Assembly: GCA_003242315.1 (NCBI GenBank)
Contig: QGUY01000040.1
Span: 1 to 20,097, forward strand
Source of the DNA: Bacteroidota bacterium
GTDB taxonomy: Bacteria; Bacteroidota; Bacteroidia; Cytophagales; Cyclobacteriaceae
Length of the DNA: 20,097 bases
Direction of reading: 5' to 3'
Shown here: in pieces, positions 1-9,900 of the stretch
Layout: each line of letters starts with the position of its first letter
Numbering within the stretch: the first letter of the stretch is position 1
Made by a program: the position numbers and the translations under genes
The notes under the pieces: generated by a model
The model's database searches: none
What the model was told of the DNA's origin: nothing
The model's input: only the letters and a program-made list of their open reading frames with translations

Positions 1-1165
1 CCAGCGTGGTTGTAATCAATACCTGTGGCTTTATTGAGAGCGCAAAGCAGGAGTCAATCGACACCATCCTCCGATACGTCGACGCCAAGGCAGAGGGTAT
101 TGTCGAAAGGTATACGTTACGGGATGCCTCTCCCAGCGGTATAAGGACGATTTACAAAAGGAAATCCCTGATGTTGATGCCTGGTTTGGCACACGTGATC
201 TTTCACGCCTGCTGAAGGTACTGCGCGCGGACTACCGCAAAGAGTTGGTTGGTGAACGTATCCTCACGAACCCCAGCCACTATGCCTACCTTAAGATATC
301 AGAAGGATGTGATCGCCCCTGTTCATTCTGCGCCATTCCCCTCATGCGGGGACGCCACGTATCAAAACCAATGGAAGCATTGGTAGCCGAAGCCGAAAGT
401 CTTGCGAAGCAGGGTGTTAAAGAGTTACTCCTCATTGCCCAGGATTCGACGTATTACGGTTTGGACCTGTACGGCAAGAGAACGCTCGCCGATTTGATGA
501 AGCGCCTTTCCGATGTTTCAGGATTTGAATGGATTAGGCTGCACTACGCGTTTCCTTCAGGATTCCCGATGGACGTGTTGGAAGCAATGGCTGAGCGTCC
601 AAATATCTGCAAGTACCTCGACATCCCCCTTCAGCATGGCTCGACACGAATGCTCACGCTGATGCGGCGGGGCATCACGCGCGAAAAAACAGAAGAACTC
701 ATCGCCAGAATCCGGTCTGCTGTTCCCGGCATCGCCATCCGCACCACGCTTATCGCCGGCCACCCGGGAGAGACGGAGGAAGACTTCGAAGAAATGCTGG
801 ACTTTATCCGCAAACAACAATTCGAGCGACTCGGCGTGTTCACCTATTCACACGAAGAAGGAACACACTCAGGAACGATGACGGACGACGTACCCGAAAC
901 GGTGAAGGAAGAGCGCGCGGCTCGGATTATGGAAGAACAACAGGAAATTTCACTGCGACATAACCAGGCACGTATTGGTCAGGTGGAACGTGTTCTGATA
1001 GACAGGGTGGAAGCCGACGCTGCGTTTGGCCGAACGCAATACGATTCTCCGGACGTCGACAATGAAGTCATTCTCCGTGAGATGGCAGGACTGCGGCCGG
1101 GTGAATTTGTCACCGTCAGGATTACAGACGCCTCTGAATTTGACTTGATAGGGACGCTGTGCTGA
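1..1165 (+). pseudogene. rimO: RimO, ribosomal protein S12 methylthiotransferase; 5' end outside the window and one-base frameshift near 108
   Basis: RimO is a radical-SAM enzyme that adds a methylthio group to an aspartate of ribosomal protein S12. The window begins inside the N-terminal UPF0004 domain: INTCGF holds one ligand of the first iron-sulfur cluster. This frame continues to about position 107 (AEGIVE) and then turns into unrelated sequence that stops at 213-215. The correct continuation (VYVTGCLSQRY, with the next cluster cysteine) starts at 110 in another frame and is open to the stop at 1163-1165. Reading gaa-aag-gta instead of gaa-agg-ta restores the protein, so one A is missing from a run of A at 106-108. 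Downstream are the radical-SAM motif CDRPCSFC (near 310-333) and a C-terminal TRAM-like region (about 970-1162). Family identity is very secure. Whether the frameshift is a real mutation or a homopolymer sequencing error cannot be told here. If real, only the C-terminal part could be made, from TTG at 245 or a similar start, and it would lack the first cluster. Confidence 0.93.
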
Positions 1166-1302
1166 AAGGTCGCCGCCGATCAGCCCAATCGTCCGCGGGT
1201 TAGAAAATCGTTCGTTTGGAAATGCCGCGACCAACATTTTATCAATATTTACCGTAATTCGGCTTATGGTCTCTCCGTGGTTCTGCCTCATCTGTTTCTG
1301 AT

Positions 1303-2865
1303 ATGCAACTGAGCAAGATCCCTTTCTCCAGTACCAAAGCGTTTTCAGATTTCTTTCTTGACTACATACATCAGGATTCCCGGCTTACCGATCTTTACAA
1401 CCGGTTTCCCCTACCCGAAAACTTTCGGGATCAGATCCGGGAAAAGCAGGAAGCCTTCCCCCAGCAAAACCGGACTATTCTCACGGAAGTGTTGACTCGC
1501 CAGTATGAAGGCATTGCCAACAACGAGCCCGTTTCCCACAACATTGACCTCCTTCGTGAAGCCAACACCTTTACCGTAGTAACCGGACATCAACTCAACG
1601 TATGCACGGGACCCTTGTACTTCGTCTACAAGATCATCACTGTCATCAATGCCTGTCGACGTCTGAAGCAAGCGTATCCCGATTACAATTTTGTCCCTGT
1701 GTACTGGATGGCATCGGAGGATCACGACTACGACGAAATCAATCACTTTCGCGTGAAGGGTAAAAAGTACACGTGGGTAACTAATCAACAAGGCGCCGTC
1801 GGTCGGTTTTCAACCGATGGTCTTGCAGACCTTGCCGCGTCAGTCCCTGGCGACGCCTCCATCTTCACAAGCGCGTACAAGAAAGCCAGGACGCTCGCTG
1901 ATGCAGTAAGACTTTACGTTCACGAACTCTTTGGCGCGGAAGGGCTCGTCGTGATCGATGCCGATGCACCTGAATTAAAAGCGTTGCTTGCGCCCGTCAT
2001 GCGCGAGGACATTATAAAAGGATCAGTCAAGAACCTGGTGGAAAAGACAAATGCGCTGATCGAATCACGCGGATACAAACCACAGGTTTACTGTCGTGAC
2101 GTAAATTTCTTCTACATGGACGGAACGGTGCGGAACCGCATCGAGAAAGACAGCAGTAAGTACCGCGTAGTGGATACGGCAATAGAGTTTGATGGCGCTC
2201 AAATGGAGCAACTCATCGCTTCAAGTCCGGAAAAGTTAAGCCCCAATGTTATTCTTCGTCCTCTGTATCAGGAAATCATACTACCCAACCTGGCCTACAC
2301 AGGCGGTCCCGCGGAAGTCGTGTACTGGCTGCAACTTAAAGCCGTGTTTGACGCGTTCGATGTTCCCTTCCCCATCCTCCTACCCCGAAATTTTGCCCTG
2401 GTGATCGAGCGTCATATCCGTGAAAAAATGGAAAAGGCGAAGCTTACCGCCCAGGATTTGTTTGCCGAAAAGGAAGACCTTTTCAAACAATGGATTAGCA
2501 AGCACAGCGATCACGACCTGTCGATAGAAAAGGAATCCACCACCATTGCGGAATTGTTCCGATCGCTGCAAGAACGCGCCGAACGCATCGATAAAACGCT
2601 TGGGCCACACGTTGCCGCAATGGGAAAGAAAACACAGTCGCGACTTGAGGGCATCGGCAAAAAGATGCTGAGAGCCGAAAAACGAATTCAGAAAGAAAAA
2701 CTTGGACAGATAGAAGCTGTAAAGGATGCTCTCTTTCCGAATGGAGGATTGCAGGAGCGTACGGACAACCTGCTGAATTTCTATCCCCACGACGATCGTT
2801 TCATCAGTGAACTCATTCGTCACCTGGATCCGTTCGATTTTCAGTTTCATGTGCTCACTTACTGA
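1303..2865 (+). CDS. bshC: BshC, putative cysteine ligase of bacillithiol synthesis
   Basis: BshC is thought to add cysteine to glucosaminyl-malate, the last step in making bacillithiol, a cytoplasmic low-molecular-weight thiol. The 520-residue product has the family's usual length. Its most telling stretch is VVTGHQLNVCTGPLYFVYK (residues 92-110), followed by FVPVYWMASEDHDYDEIN (130-147), the Rossmann-like core signature. A charged, probably coiled-coil region (about 385-480) precedes the C-terminus, as in known BshC. The ATG at 1303 follows 137 bp of non-coding sequence after rimO and gives the expected N-terminus. The next gene begins 16 bp after the stop, so the two are probably cotranscribed. 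The bshA and bshB genes are not in this window. Identity is secure from the motifs; the exact chemistry of the family is less settled than its genetics. Confidence 0.95.
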   Translation: MQLSKIPFSSTKAFSDFFLDYIHQDSRLTDLYNRFPLPENFRDQIREKQEAFPQQNRTILTEVLTRQYEGIANNEPVSHNIDLLREANTFTVVTGHQLNVCTGPLYFVYKIITVINACRRLKQAYPDYNFVPVYWMASEDHDYDEINHFRVKGKKYTWVTNQQGAVGRFSTDGLADLAASVPGDASIFTSAYKKARTLADAVRLYVHELFGAEGLVVIDADAPELKALLAPVMREDIIKGSVKNLVEKTNALIESRGYKPQVYCRDVNFFYMDGTVRNRIEKDSSKYRVVDTAIEFDGAQMEQLIASSPEKLSPNVILRPLYQEIILPNLAYTGGPAEVVYWLQLKAVFDAFDVPFPILLPRNFALVIERHIREKMEKAKLTAQDLFAEKEDLFKQWISKHSDHDLSIEKESTTIAELFRSLQERAERIDKTLGPHVAAMGKKTQSRLEGIGKKMLRAEKRIQKEKLGQIEAVKDALFPNGGLQERTDNLLNFYPHDDRFISELIRHLDPFDFQFHVLTY

Positions 2866-2881
2866 CCTTCCATGACCAGCT

Positions 2882-3451
2882 ATGACTAAGCCGGAACTGA
2901 GAAAGAAATACCTGACGCGACGAATGCTTCTAACGGATGACGATTATCGTACCGCCTGCGACGCCATCGCCGCACAGTTCTTTCGCACGGTGGATCTGAC
3001 CGGCATACACGTAGTGCACTCCTATCTGCCTATTGAAAAAAACAAAGAGCCCGACACATGGCTCATCATCAACCTCATCGAGGAAAGATATCCTGACATT
3101 CGGATCTCAGTGCCAAAGATCAACCCTGATGGCACGATGACAAGTTACTACTACGAAGGACCGTATCAACTTAGGGAATCACCGTTTGGAATTCCCGAGC
3201 CTACAGGAGGAGTGATCACGCCACCAGACGTCATCGACATTCTTATTGTGCCGCTCCTGGTTTTCGACAAGCAGGGTTATCGCGTGGGGTATGGCAAAGG
3301 CTTTTACGATCGTTTCCTCCTGCATTGCAAGAGTACTTCCAAACGAGTTGGGCTATCGTTATTTCCGCCCGAAGAACGCATCGACGATGCCGCAGAATTT
3401 GATCAGCGTATGAATATGGTCATCACACCTGAACAGGTGTACCATTTCTGA
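2882..3451 (+). CDS. 5-formyltetrahydrofolate cyclo-ligase
   Basis: This enzyme converts 5-formyltetrahydrofolate to 5,10-methenyltetrahydrofolate using ATP, returning a storage or inhibitory folate to the one-carbon pool. The 189-residue product matches the family's length. It has the signature VGYGKGFYDRFL (residues 135-146), the preceding FGIPEP (102-107), and a basic N-terminus (KPELRKKYLTRR) typical of the ATP-binding end. An ATG nine bases upstream (2873) meets a stop after five codons, so 2882 is the start. It lies 16 bp after bshC on the same strand. Its TGA (3449-3451) directly abuts the stop codon of the convergent aguA with no spacer, so no conventional terminator fits between them. 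The gene is often called fau or ygfA in other bacteria. Confidence 0.95.
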   Translation: MTKPELRKKYLTRRMLLTDDDYRTACDAIAAQFFRTVDLTGIHVVHSYLPIEKNKEPDTWLIINLIEERYPDIRISVPKINPDGTMTSYYYEGPYQLRESPFGIPEPTGGVITPPDVIDILIVPLLVFDKQGYRVGYGKGFYDRFLLHCKSTSKRVGLSLFPPEERIDDAAEFDQRMNMVITPEQVYHF

Positions 3452-4531
3452 TCACACCGCAGGCTCCTGCTGACTGAGACAGTGGAAAGATCCCAGACCC
3501 CAGATGATGTCCGTCGAGTCGAGTCCGACTACCTTTCTTTCAGGGAAATACTTTTGTAGCACATCAAGCGCTTTTTCATCATTAGGATCGCGAAACGTAG
3601 GCACGACCACGTAGCGGTTCGAGATGTAGAAGTTGGCATACGACGCCGGTAGTCGTGTCCCTTCATAGTACACGGGCGCGGGCATGGGCAGCTCGACAAC
3701 ATTTAAAGCCTTACCATCTTCAAGCCTCAGCGTGTGCAGGAGTTCAAGGTTTTCCTTAAGAGGCTTGTAGTTTTCGTCGGATGCGTTGTGTTCAACGACG
3801 GTGACGACCGTATCCTCATTTACGAACCTGGTGAGGTCGTCGATATGTCCGTCCGTATCATCACCCACAATACCATCGCCCAACCAGAGGATATTTTTCA
3901 CACCATAGAAGCGCCGCAGATAGTCTTCAATCTGCTCCTTTGTAAGGTGAGGGTTACGGTTGGGATTCAGCAGACAGGAGGTCGTTGTAAGAACAGTACC
4001 CCGTCCGTTAAAATCGACAGAGCCTCCTTCCATGACAATGCCCGGATGCACAACGGGGATATTGAGTTCCGCCCCGATGCGCGTCGGAATCTGGTCGTCC
4101 TGGTCGTACGGAGGATACTTGCTTCCCCAGGCGTTGTACCCCCAGTCAACGATAATTTTTTTCGGATTGCCTTCAGGATTGATAAGAAATGCCGGACCGT
4201 GATCACGGCACCAGGCGTCGTCGGTCGGGTTGAAGAAGAATCTCACATTCTCCGTATTTGCGCCCACCTTATCGAGCCAGCGAAGGGCCTCTTCCCTCAT
4301 GGCTTCATCGGCCACGTTGATGCACACCGTCTCCCCTTCCGCGACGAGTTTCACAAACTCGGCATAGACGGGAAATATGAGTTGGATCTTACCGGGCCAT
4401 GACGCTTCCTTGTGCGGCCAGCTCAGCCACGTAGCTACATGAGGCGCGAATTCAGCCGGAAAATAATAGCCGGACGCTTGCGGGTTCTGAACGTCGAACG
4501 TTGGTGCTCCAGGTCTCTCCTTCATGATCAT
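3452..4531 (-). CDS. aguA: Agmatine deiminase
   Basis: AguA hydrolyses agmatine to N-carbamoylputrescine and ammonia, a step of the arginine-decarboxylase route to putrescine. The 359-residue protein belongs to the peptidyl-arginine-deiminase-like pentein family. Visible family marks are WCRDHGP (107-113), EGG (168-170), GDDTDGHIDD (223-232) and the nucleophile Cys351 in FHCLSQQEP near the C-terminus. The start ATG at 4531 lies three bases after the aguB stop; a second ATG two codons on (4525) is an alternative. AguB, encoded immediately upstream, uses its product, so the pair is certainly one pathway and almost certainly one transcript. Porphyromonas-type deiminases are relatives, but the tight pairing with aguB favours agmatine as the substrate. 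Confidence 0.96.
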   Translation of the reverse strand: MIMKERPGAPTFDVQNPQASGYYFPAEFAPHVATWLSWPHKEASWPGKIQLIFPVYAEFVKLVAEGETVCINVADEAMREEALRWLDKVGANTENVRFFFNPTDDAWCRDHGPAFLINPEGNPKKIIVDWGYNAWGSKYPPYDQDDQIPTRIGAELNIPVVHPGIVMEGGSVDFNGRGTVLTTTSCLLNPNRNPHLTKEQIEDYLRRFYGVKNILWLGDGIVGDDTDGHIDDLTRFVNEDTVVTVVEHNASDENYKPLKENLELLHTLRLEDGKALNVVELPMPAPVYYEGTRLPASYANFYISNRYVVVPTFRDPNDEKALDVLQKYFPERKVVGLDSTDIIWGLGSFHCLSQQEPAV

Positions 4532-4534
4532 TTA

Positions 4535-5416
4535 CTATCCCTCATCGATATACCGGCGCGTGATCGGTTGATAGGAATCTATCCGGCGGTCGCGAAGGAA
4601 CGGCCAGTGCGTACGATAGCTGTCGGTAGCATTCAGATCGATAGCTGTTACACCCACTTCCTCGCGGTCGTGTGGGGCCTGATAAAGGATACGTCCGAAC
4701 GGATTGCAGACAAAGGACCCGCCCCAGAACTTCATCGCGCCGTTTTGTTCCAGGCCAACTCGGTTGACGCTCACCACATGGACACCGTTGGCTACTGCGT
4801 GGCTGCGTTGTATTGTTTGCCAGGCGTTGAACTGCTCACTGTTGGTGTCCTCATCCTGAGTTGATGCCCACCCAATTGCCGTCGGATAAAAGAGAATTTC
4901 TGCGCCCATGAGCGCTGTAATCCTGGCACCTTCCGGATACCACTGATCCCAGCAGATCAGCACACCAATGTCGGCATACTTTGTCTTGAAGACCTTGTAT
5001 CCGAGATCGCCGGGTGTGAAATAAAATTTCTCGTAATATGCCGGATCGTCAGGAATGTGCATTTTCCTGTACTTCCCCAGGTACGTGCCGTCCGCATCAA
5101 TGACGGCAGTAGTATTGTGATAAATCCCCTGCGTGCGCTTTTCAAACAGCGACGCGATGATCACACAGTTCAACTCAGCGGCGAGAGGAGACAGTGCTTC
5201 TGTTGTCGGGCCGGGAATAGGCTCGGCAAGCGCAAAGTTGTGGTAGTTTTCCGTATCACAGAAGTAAAGAGAACGGAAGAGTTCCTGCAGGCAAACGATT
5301 TGCGCGCCTTTTGCCGCAGCTTCGCGAATACCCTGAATCGCTTTTTTCAGGTTTGCATCCACATCGGCCGTACACGACATCTGTACGGTTCCCACCTTTA
5401 CAATTTTGCTTGCCAA
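4535..5416 (-). CDS. aguB: N-carbamoylputrescine amidase
   Basis: AguB hydrolyses N-carbamoylputrescine to putrescine, carbon dioxide and ammonia. The 293-residue protein is a nitrilase-superfamily enzyme with the complete catalytic triad: Glu45 (CLQELF), Lys118 (KYRKMHIPDD) and Cys155 (ICWDQWYPEGAR). The CWDQWYPE context is typical of the carbamoylputrescine group. The start is unusual: the only start codon giving the normal N-terminus (KIVKVGTVQMS) is TTG at 5416-5414. An in-frame stop lies two codons upstream, and the first in-frame ATG is residue 13, inside the first beta-strand. The gene is followed after three bases by aguA. It is preceded by a 58-bp gap from gltD that holds a candidate promoter and a palindrome, so it may be expressed apart from gltBD. 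Identity is secure; the start is probable. Confidence 0.95.
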   Translation of the reverse strand: MASKIVKVGTVQMSCTADVDANLKKAIQGIREAAAKGAQIVCLQELFRSLYFCDTENYHNFALAEPIPGPTTEALSPLAAELNCVIIASLFEKRTQGIYHNTTAVIDADGTYLGKYRKMHIPDDPAYYEKFYFTPGDLGYKVFKTKYADIGVLICWDQWYPEGARITALMGAEILFYPTAIGWASTQDEDTNSEQFNAWQTIQRSHAVANGVHVVSVNRVGLEQNGAMKFWGGSFVCNPFGRILYQAPHDREEVGVTAIDLNATDSYRTHWPFLRDRRIDSYQPITRRYIDEG

Positions 5417-5436
5417 ATCTTAAATGTTTAAGGCAG

Positions 5437-5462
5437 CAAAATTAGGAGTATTGTGTCACAAT
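5437..5462 (-). promoter_or_regulatory. Candidate aguBA promoter with a perfect 13-bp palindrome
   Basis: On the minus strand TAATTTTG (5444-5437) matches the Bacteroidota -7 consensus TAnnTTTG exactly and lies 20 bp before the aguB TTG start. Just upstream is ATTGTGACACAAT (5462-5450), a perfect inverted repeat of six bases around one central base. A one-base loop makes an RNA hairpin unlikely, which favours a site for a dimeric regulator. Its TTG lies 14 bp from the -7 element, shorter than the usual -33 spacing, so the promoter may need an activator. The placement between gltD and aguB is seen directly; the regulatory role is inferred. Confidence 0.45.
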
Positions 5463-5474
5463 GCGAAGCGCAGC

Positions 5475-6950
5475 TCAGCTAACGTTCTCTGGAAGTCTGG
5501 TGAACGACTCGTCTTTGGACTCAAGATGCGAATAGCCCATCAACCATGTGTCTATGGCACGAGCAGCTTCGCGACCTTCAGATATGGCCCAAACGACAAG
5601 CGATTGGCCTCTTCTTATGTCGCCGGCGGCAAACACACCCTCGCGAGTGCTCATGTAGTTTTCCGTCTTGATATTGCCACGGGCATCAAGTTCCACACCG
5701 AGCTCGGAGAGCAGCAACCCTTTTTCGGCACCTACGAAGCCGATTGCCAGCAGCGCAAGTTCACAGGGCATGACGCGCTCCGTCCCCGGAATTTCATCAA
5801 AGCCCATCTTACCGTTACTACCCTTACCCCACTGAATGTCGACCACTTTAAGCCCTTGCAGTCTTCCTCGTGAGTCGCCAAGAAACTCCTTGGTAAGGAT
5901 AGCCCAGCGACGCTCAACGCCTTCCTCGTGCGAAGAAGATGTCGTGAGCACCATCGGCCATTGAGGCCAGGGGTTATCTTCTCTGCGTTCCTTGGGAGGC
6001 TGCACCAGCAGTTCGATTTGCGTTACACTGCGTGCGCCCTGACGATTGGAGGTACCAACACAGTCGGACCCCGTGTCACCGCCACCAATAACCACCACGT
6101 GCTTTCCGGTGGCCACGATGTCGCCCGAGAAAATCCGGTCACCCGCAACACGCTTGTTCTGCTGAGTGAGGAATTCCATAGCGAAGTGTACGCCATCAAG
6201 GTTTCGTCCGGGTATTGGCAGATCGCGGGGAGCAGATGCGCCTCCCGCCAGGAGAATCGCATCAAATTCGTCGTATAGAAGTTTCGGGCTGATATTCACG
6301 CCGACGTGCGCGTTGGTTCGGAACATCACGCCTTCCATTTCCATGATACGGATGCGCCGGTCGATGACCTGTTTCTCCAGCTTGAAATCCGGAATACCAT
6401 ATCGAAGCAATCCGCCGATGCGGTCGCTGCGCTCAAACACCGTAACCCAGTGGCCGGCTTTATTGAGTTGTGCCGCAGCAGCAAGTCCTGCAGGGCCAGA
6501 TCCCACTACAGCGATTCGCTTGCCTGTCCGCGTCTTGGGAGGATTCGGCTTGATGTATCCCAACGCATAAGCCTTCTCCGCTATCGTCTTTTCAATAAAC
6601 TCGATAGTGACGGGTTTGTTGTTGATGCTTAACACGCAACTTGCCTCACAGGGTGCGGGACAGATACGTCCCGTGAATTCGGGGAAGTTGTTCGTCGTAC
6701 TTAAAATGCGTATAGCTTCTTCCCATTTGCCTCTGTATACGGCATCGTTAAAATCAGGAATAATGTTGCCAAGCGGGCAACCGTTGTGGCAGAAAGGAAC
6801 GCCGCAGTCCATGCAGCGCGCAGCCTGTTGGTTAATCTTGTCTTCAGTCTGCGGCAGGTATATTTCCTTGTAATCGCGAACGCGTTCCTTAGGGTCCCGG
6901 GCTTTGGGCATTTCCCGGTTGTATTTCATGAATCCGTCTATCTGTCCCAT
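5475..6950 (-). CDS. gltD: Glutamate synthase (NADPH), small subunit
   Basis: GltD carries electrons from NADPH through FAD and iron-sulfur clusters to the large subunit GltB, which makes glutamate from glutamine and 2-oxoglutarate. The 491-residue protein has the expected order of parts. The N-terminal cysteine cluster region has Cys46, 49, 54 and 58 (RCMDCGVPFCHNGCP) and Cys97, 101 and 105 (CPAPCEASC). The FAD-binding GSGPAG (150-155) follows, then the NADPH-binding GGGDTGSD (289-296) and a late AAGDIRRGQSLVVWAISEG segment. It begins 18 bp after gltB; GGGAG eight bases before the ATG is a fair ribosome-binding site. Related FAD oxidoreductases exist (such as the PreT and NuoF-like sets), but direct linkage to gltB settles the call. 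Confidence 0.97.
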   Translation of the reverse strand: MGQIDGFMKYNREMPKARDPKERVRDYKEIYLPQTEDKINQQAARCMDCGVPFCHNGCPLGNIIPDFNDAVYRGKWEEAIRILSTTNNFPEFTGRICPAPCEASCVLSINNKPVTIEFIEKTIAEKAYALGYIKPNPPKTRTGKRIAVVGSGPAGLAAAAQLNKAGHWVTVFERSDRIGGLLRYGIPDFKLEKQVIDRRIRIMEMEGVMFRTNAHVGVNISPKLLYDEFDAILLAGGASAPRDLPIPGRNLDGVHFAMEFLTQQNKRVAGDRIFSGDIVATGKHVVVIGGGDTGSDCVGTSNRQGARSVTQIELLVQPPKERREDNPWPQWPMVLTTSSSHEEGVERRWAILTKEFLGDSRGRLQGLKVVDIQWGKGSNGKMGFDEIPGTERVMPCELALLAIGFVGAEKGLLLSELGVELDARGNIKTENYMSTREGVFAAGDIRRGQSLVVWAISEGREAARAIDTWLMGYSHLESKDESFTRLPENVS

Positions 6951-6968
6951 TTCGTAATCTCCCTGTTC

Positions 6969-9900
6969 TTATTTCACAACCACTACCGTTTCTCTGGCAG
7001 CAGCTTTCTGCGCCTTTTGTTTGGCAAGTACCGCCTTGTAGTCTCTCGGCATCACCTTGACGAACCGCGATGAAAGATTATCCCAGTCGTCAAGCAACAC
7101 CTTTGCCGGCGTGCTGCCGGTGTACTCCAGGTGCTTGGCTACAAGAGCCCTAATTTCTTCGCGATCTTCCGCGGAAGGAACTTCGAGATCTACCATTTCC
7201 TTGTTGCAAAGCCTTTCGAACTCTCCCTCCGCATCGAAGACATAGGCAATACCTCCACTCATACCGGCAGCAAAGTTTTTGCCGGTCTTGCCGAGGACAA
7301 CCACCCGTCCTCCCGTCATGTATTCACAGGCGTGATCACCTACGCCTTCCACGACGGCGTGCACACCGGAGTTCCGCACGCAGAAGCGCTCACCGGCCTG
7401 TCCGCGGATATAGGCTTCACCGCTCGTAGCCCCATAGAAGGCGACGTTGCCGATGATGATATTCTCTTCCGGCACAAACGATGCGCGCGGATCGGGATAT
7501 ACAATGAGTTTTCCTCCTGAGAGTCCTTTTCCAAAGTAGTCGTTCGCCTCGCCGACAAGTCTGAAGGTCACGCCAGGCGCGACGAACGCGCCAAAACTTT
7601 GTCCGGCAGAACCGGTGAACTCTACTTGTATCGTATCCTCGGGAAGTCCTTTTGACTTGTACTTCTTCGAGATTTCATACGACAGCATCGCACCGGTAGT
7701 CCGGTTGATATTTCGGATTGGGAACTTCATGCTTACACGTTCGCCGCGTTCCAAAGCAGGTTTCGCTCCGCGGATCAGTTCGCGATCCAGCACTTTTTCC
7801 AGTTCGAAGTCTTGTTCGATTTGCTTGTACACTCCGACATGATTGCTGAGCGGCTCGCGATAAAGTATCGGCGAGAGATCCAGTCTCTTCAGCTTCCAGT
7901 GATTCAGCGGGTGGCGTACACGAAGTACGTCGGTACGTCCGATCATTTCGTTAACCTTCCTGAAGCCGAGTTCAGCCATGATCTCACGCAAATCCTGCGC
8001 AAGGAACCGGAAGAAGTTCACCACGTGGTCCGGATCACCCGTGAACAGCTTACGCAGTGATTCATCCTGCGTAGCAATACCTACAGGACAGGTATTCAGG
8101 TGACACTTGCGCATCATGATGCATCCTTCCACCACGAGGGCCGCCGTAGCGACACCCCATTCTTCCGCACCAAGCAATGCGGCGATGGCAATGTCACGAC
8201 CCGTGCGAATCTGCCCGTCCGTCTGCAAAACCACACGGCTGCGGAGATTATTCTTTACAAGCGTCTGATGCGCTTCAGAAAGTCCGAGTTCCCAGGGCAA
8301 CCCGGCATGACGAATCGAGCTAATCGGAGAAGCTCCTGTACCTCCGTCCGCTCCGGAAATGAGAATTGCGTCGGCTTTCGCTTTGGCTACACCTGCGGCC
8401 ACAGTTCCCACACCAGCTTGCGACACCAGCTTCACGTTGATACGTGCGGTGGGGTTCGCGTTCTTCAGGTCGAATATCAGTTGTGCCAGGTCTTCGATAG
8501 AGTAGATGTCGTGGTGCGGAGGAGGCGATATGAGACCTACACCCGGTGTCGAGTGGCGCACCCGTCCGATCCACTCGTCGACCTTGTGACCAGGAAGCTG
8601 TCCGCCTTCTCCCGGCTTGGCACCCTGGGCCATCTTGATCTGCAATTCATCTGCGTTGGCCAGGTAGTAGCTGGTTACCCCAAACCTTCCGGACGCAACC
8701 TGTTTGATGGCCGAACGCTCCCAGTCGCCGTTGGGCTTGCGTTCGTAGCGGCTTTCATCTTCACCGCCTTCACCGCTGTTGCTTTTCGCGCCAATACGGT
8801 TCATGGCGATCGCAAGCGTGCTGTGCGCTTCGTAAGAAATAGAGCCGAATGACATCGCTCCGGTGGCGAAGCGTTTCATAATTTCCTCAACGGGCTCGAC
8901 TTCCTCGATCGGCACGCTGTTTCTCTTCTTGAATTCAAACAAGCCGCGCAGCGTCAGCGCGTTGCGTGTCTGATCGTTGATGCGCTCAGCGTATTTCTTG
9001 TATAGTGAGAAGTCATTTCTCTTCGTCGAGTACTGAAGCAAGTGAATGGTTTCCGGATCGAAGAGGTGTTTTTCTCCTTTTCTCTTCCATTGATAAATAC
9101 CTCCCTCCTGCAGACGATCCGCCCGCTGACTGAATGCGAGACGGTGACGCACGAGTACTTCTTCCGCGAGGTCGTCAAACGACAATCCATCGATGCGGCT
9201 GATCGTACCTCTGAAGCAGCGGTCGATTACTTCAGTTCCCAAGCCGATGGCTTCAAAGATCTGTGCGGATTGATACGACTGAAGGGTGCTGATACCCATC
9301 TTCGACATCACCTTCAGCAACCCATTTCCAATTGCCTTTTGATAGTTGGCGAAAGCCGCTTCATCGGTGATGCCTTCTCCCAGTTCGCCAGCTTCATTCA
9401 GCATGTGAATCGTCTCCAGAGCCAGGTACGGGTTCACCGCGCTGGCACCGTAACCGATGATCGTTGCGAAATGATGCACTTCCCAGACGTCGCCTGCCTC
9501 TACGACAAGACCCACCTTGGTGCGGATACGTTTTTCAACCAGGTAGTGATGCACTGCGCCGGTCGCCATAAGCGACGGGATGGGTGCGAACTCTTCGCTG
9601 ATGCGGCGATCGGAAATAATCAGAATCTTCTTGCCCTCGTGGACGGCCTCTTCAGCCTCGTGACAAATTCGTTTCAGGCTTTCCTCGAGTCGTCCCGGTT
9701 TGCCATCGGCCTTGAAAACGCTGTTGATCACAGCATACTCGAAGCCCTCCTTCTGCATGTTTTTGAGCTTCTCAAGGTCCTTGTTCGACAACACCGGTTG
9801 CGAGATATGAATCTGGCGCGTGTGCTGAGGAGTTTCCTCCAGTACGTTAAGGCTTTGTCCGACCCGCGTAAACAAGGACATTACAAGTCGCTCACGGATC

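Noticed and set aside
1166..1302. bshC promoter or a small RNA in the 137-bp gap
   Set aside because: No TAnnTTTG match, no stable hairpin and no known RNA motif were found; only a distant 6-bp inverted match (GGTCGC and GCGACC).
5475..5873. Plus-strand open frame reading across the aguB-gltD gap into gltD
   Set aside because: Most of it is antisense to the conserved C-terminus of GltD, and it has no recognisable motif.
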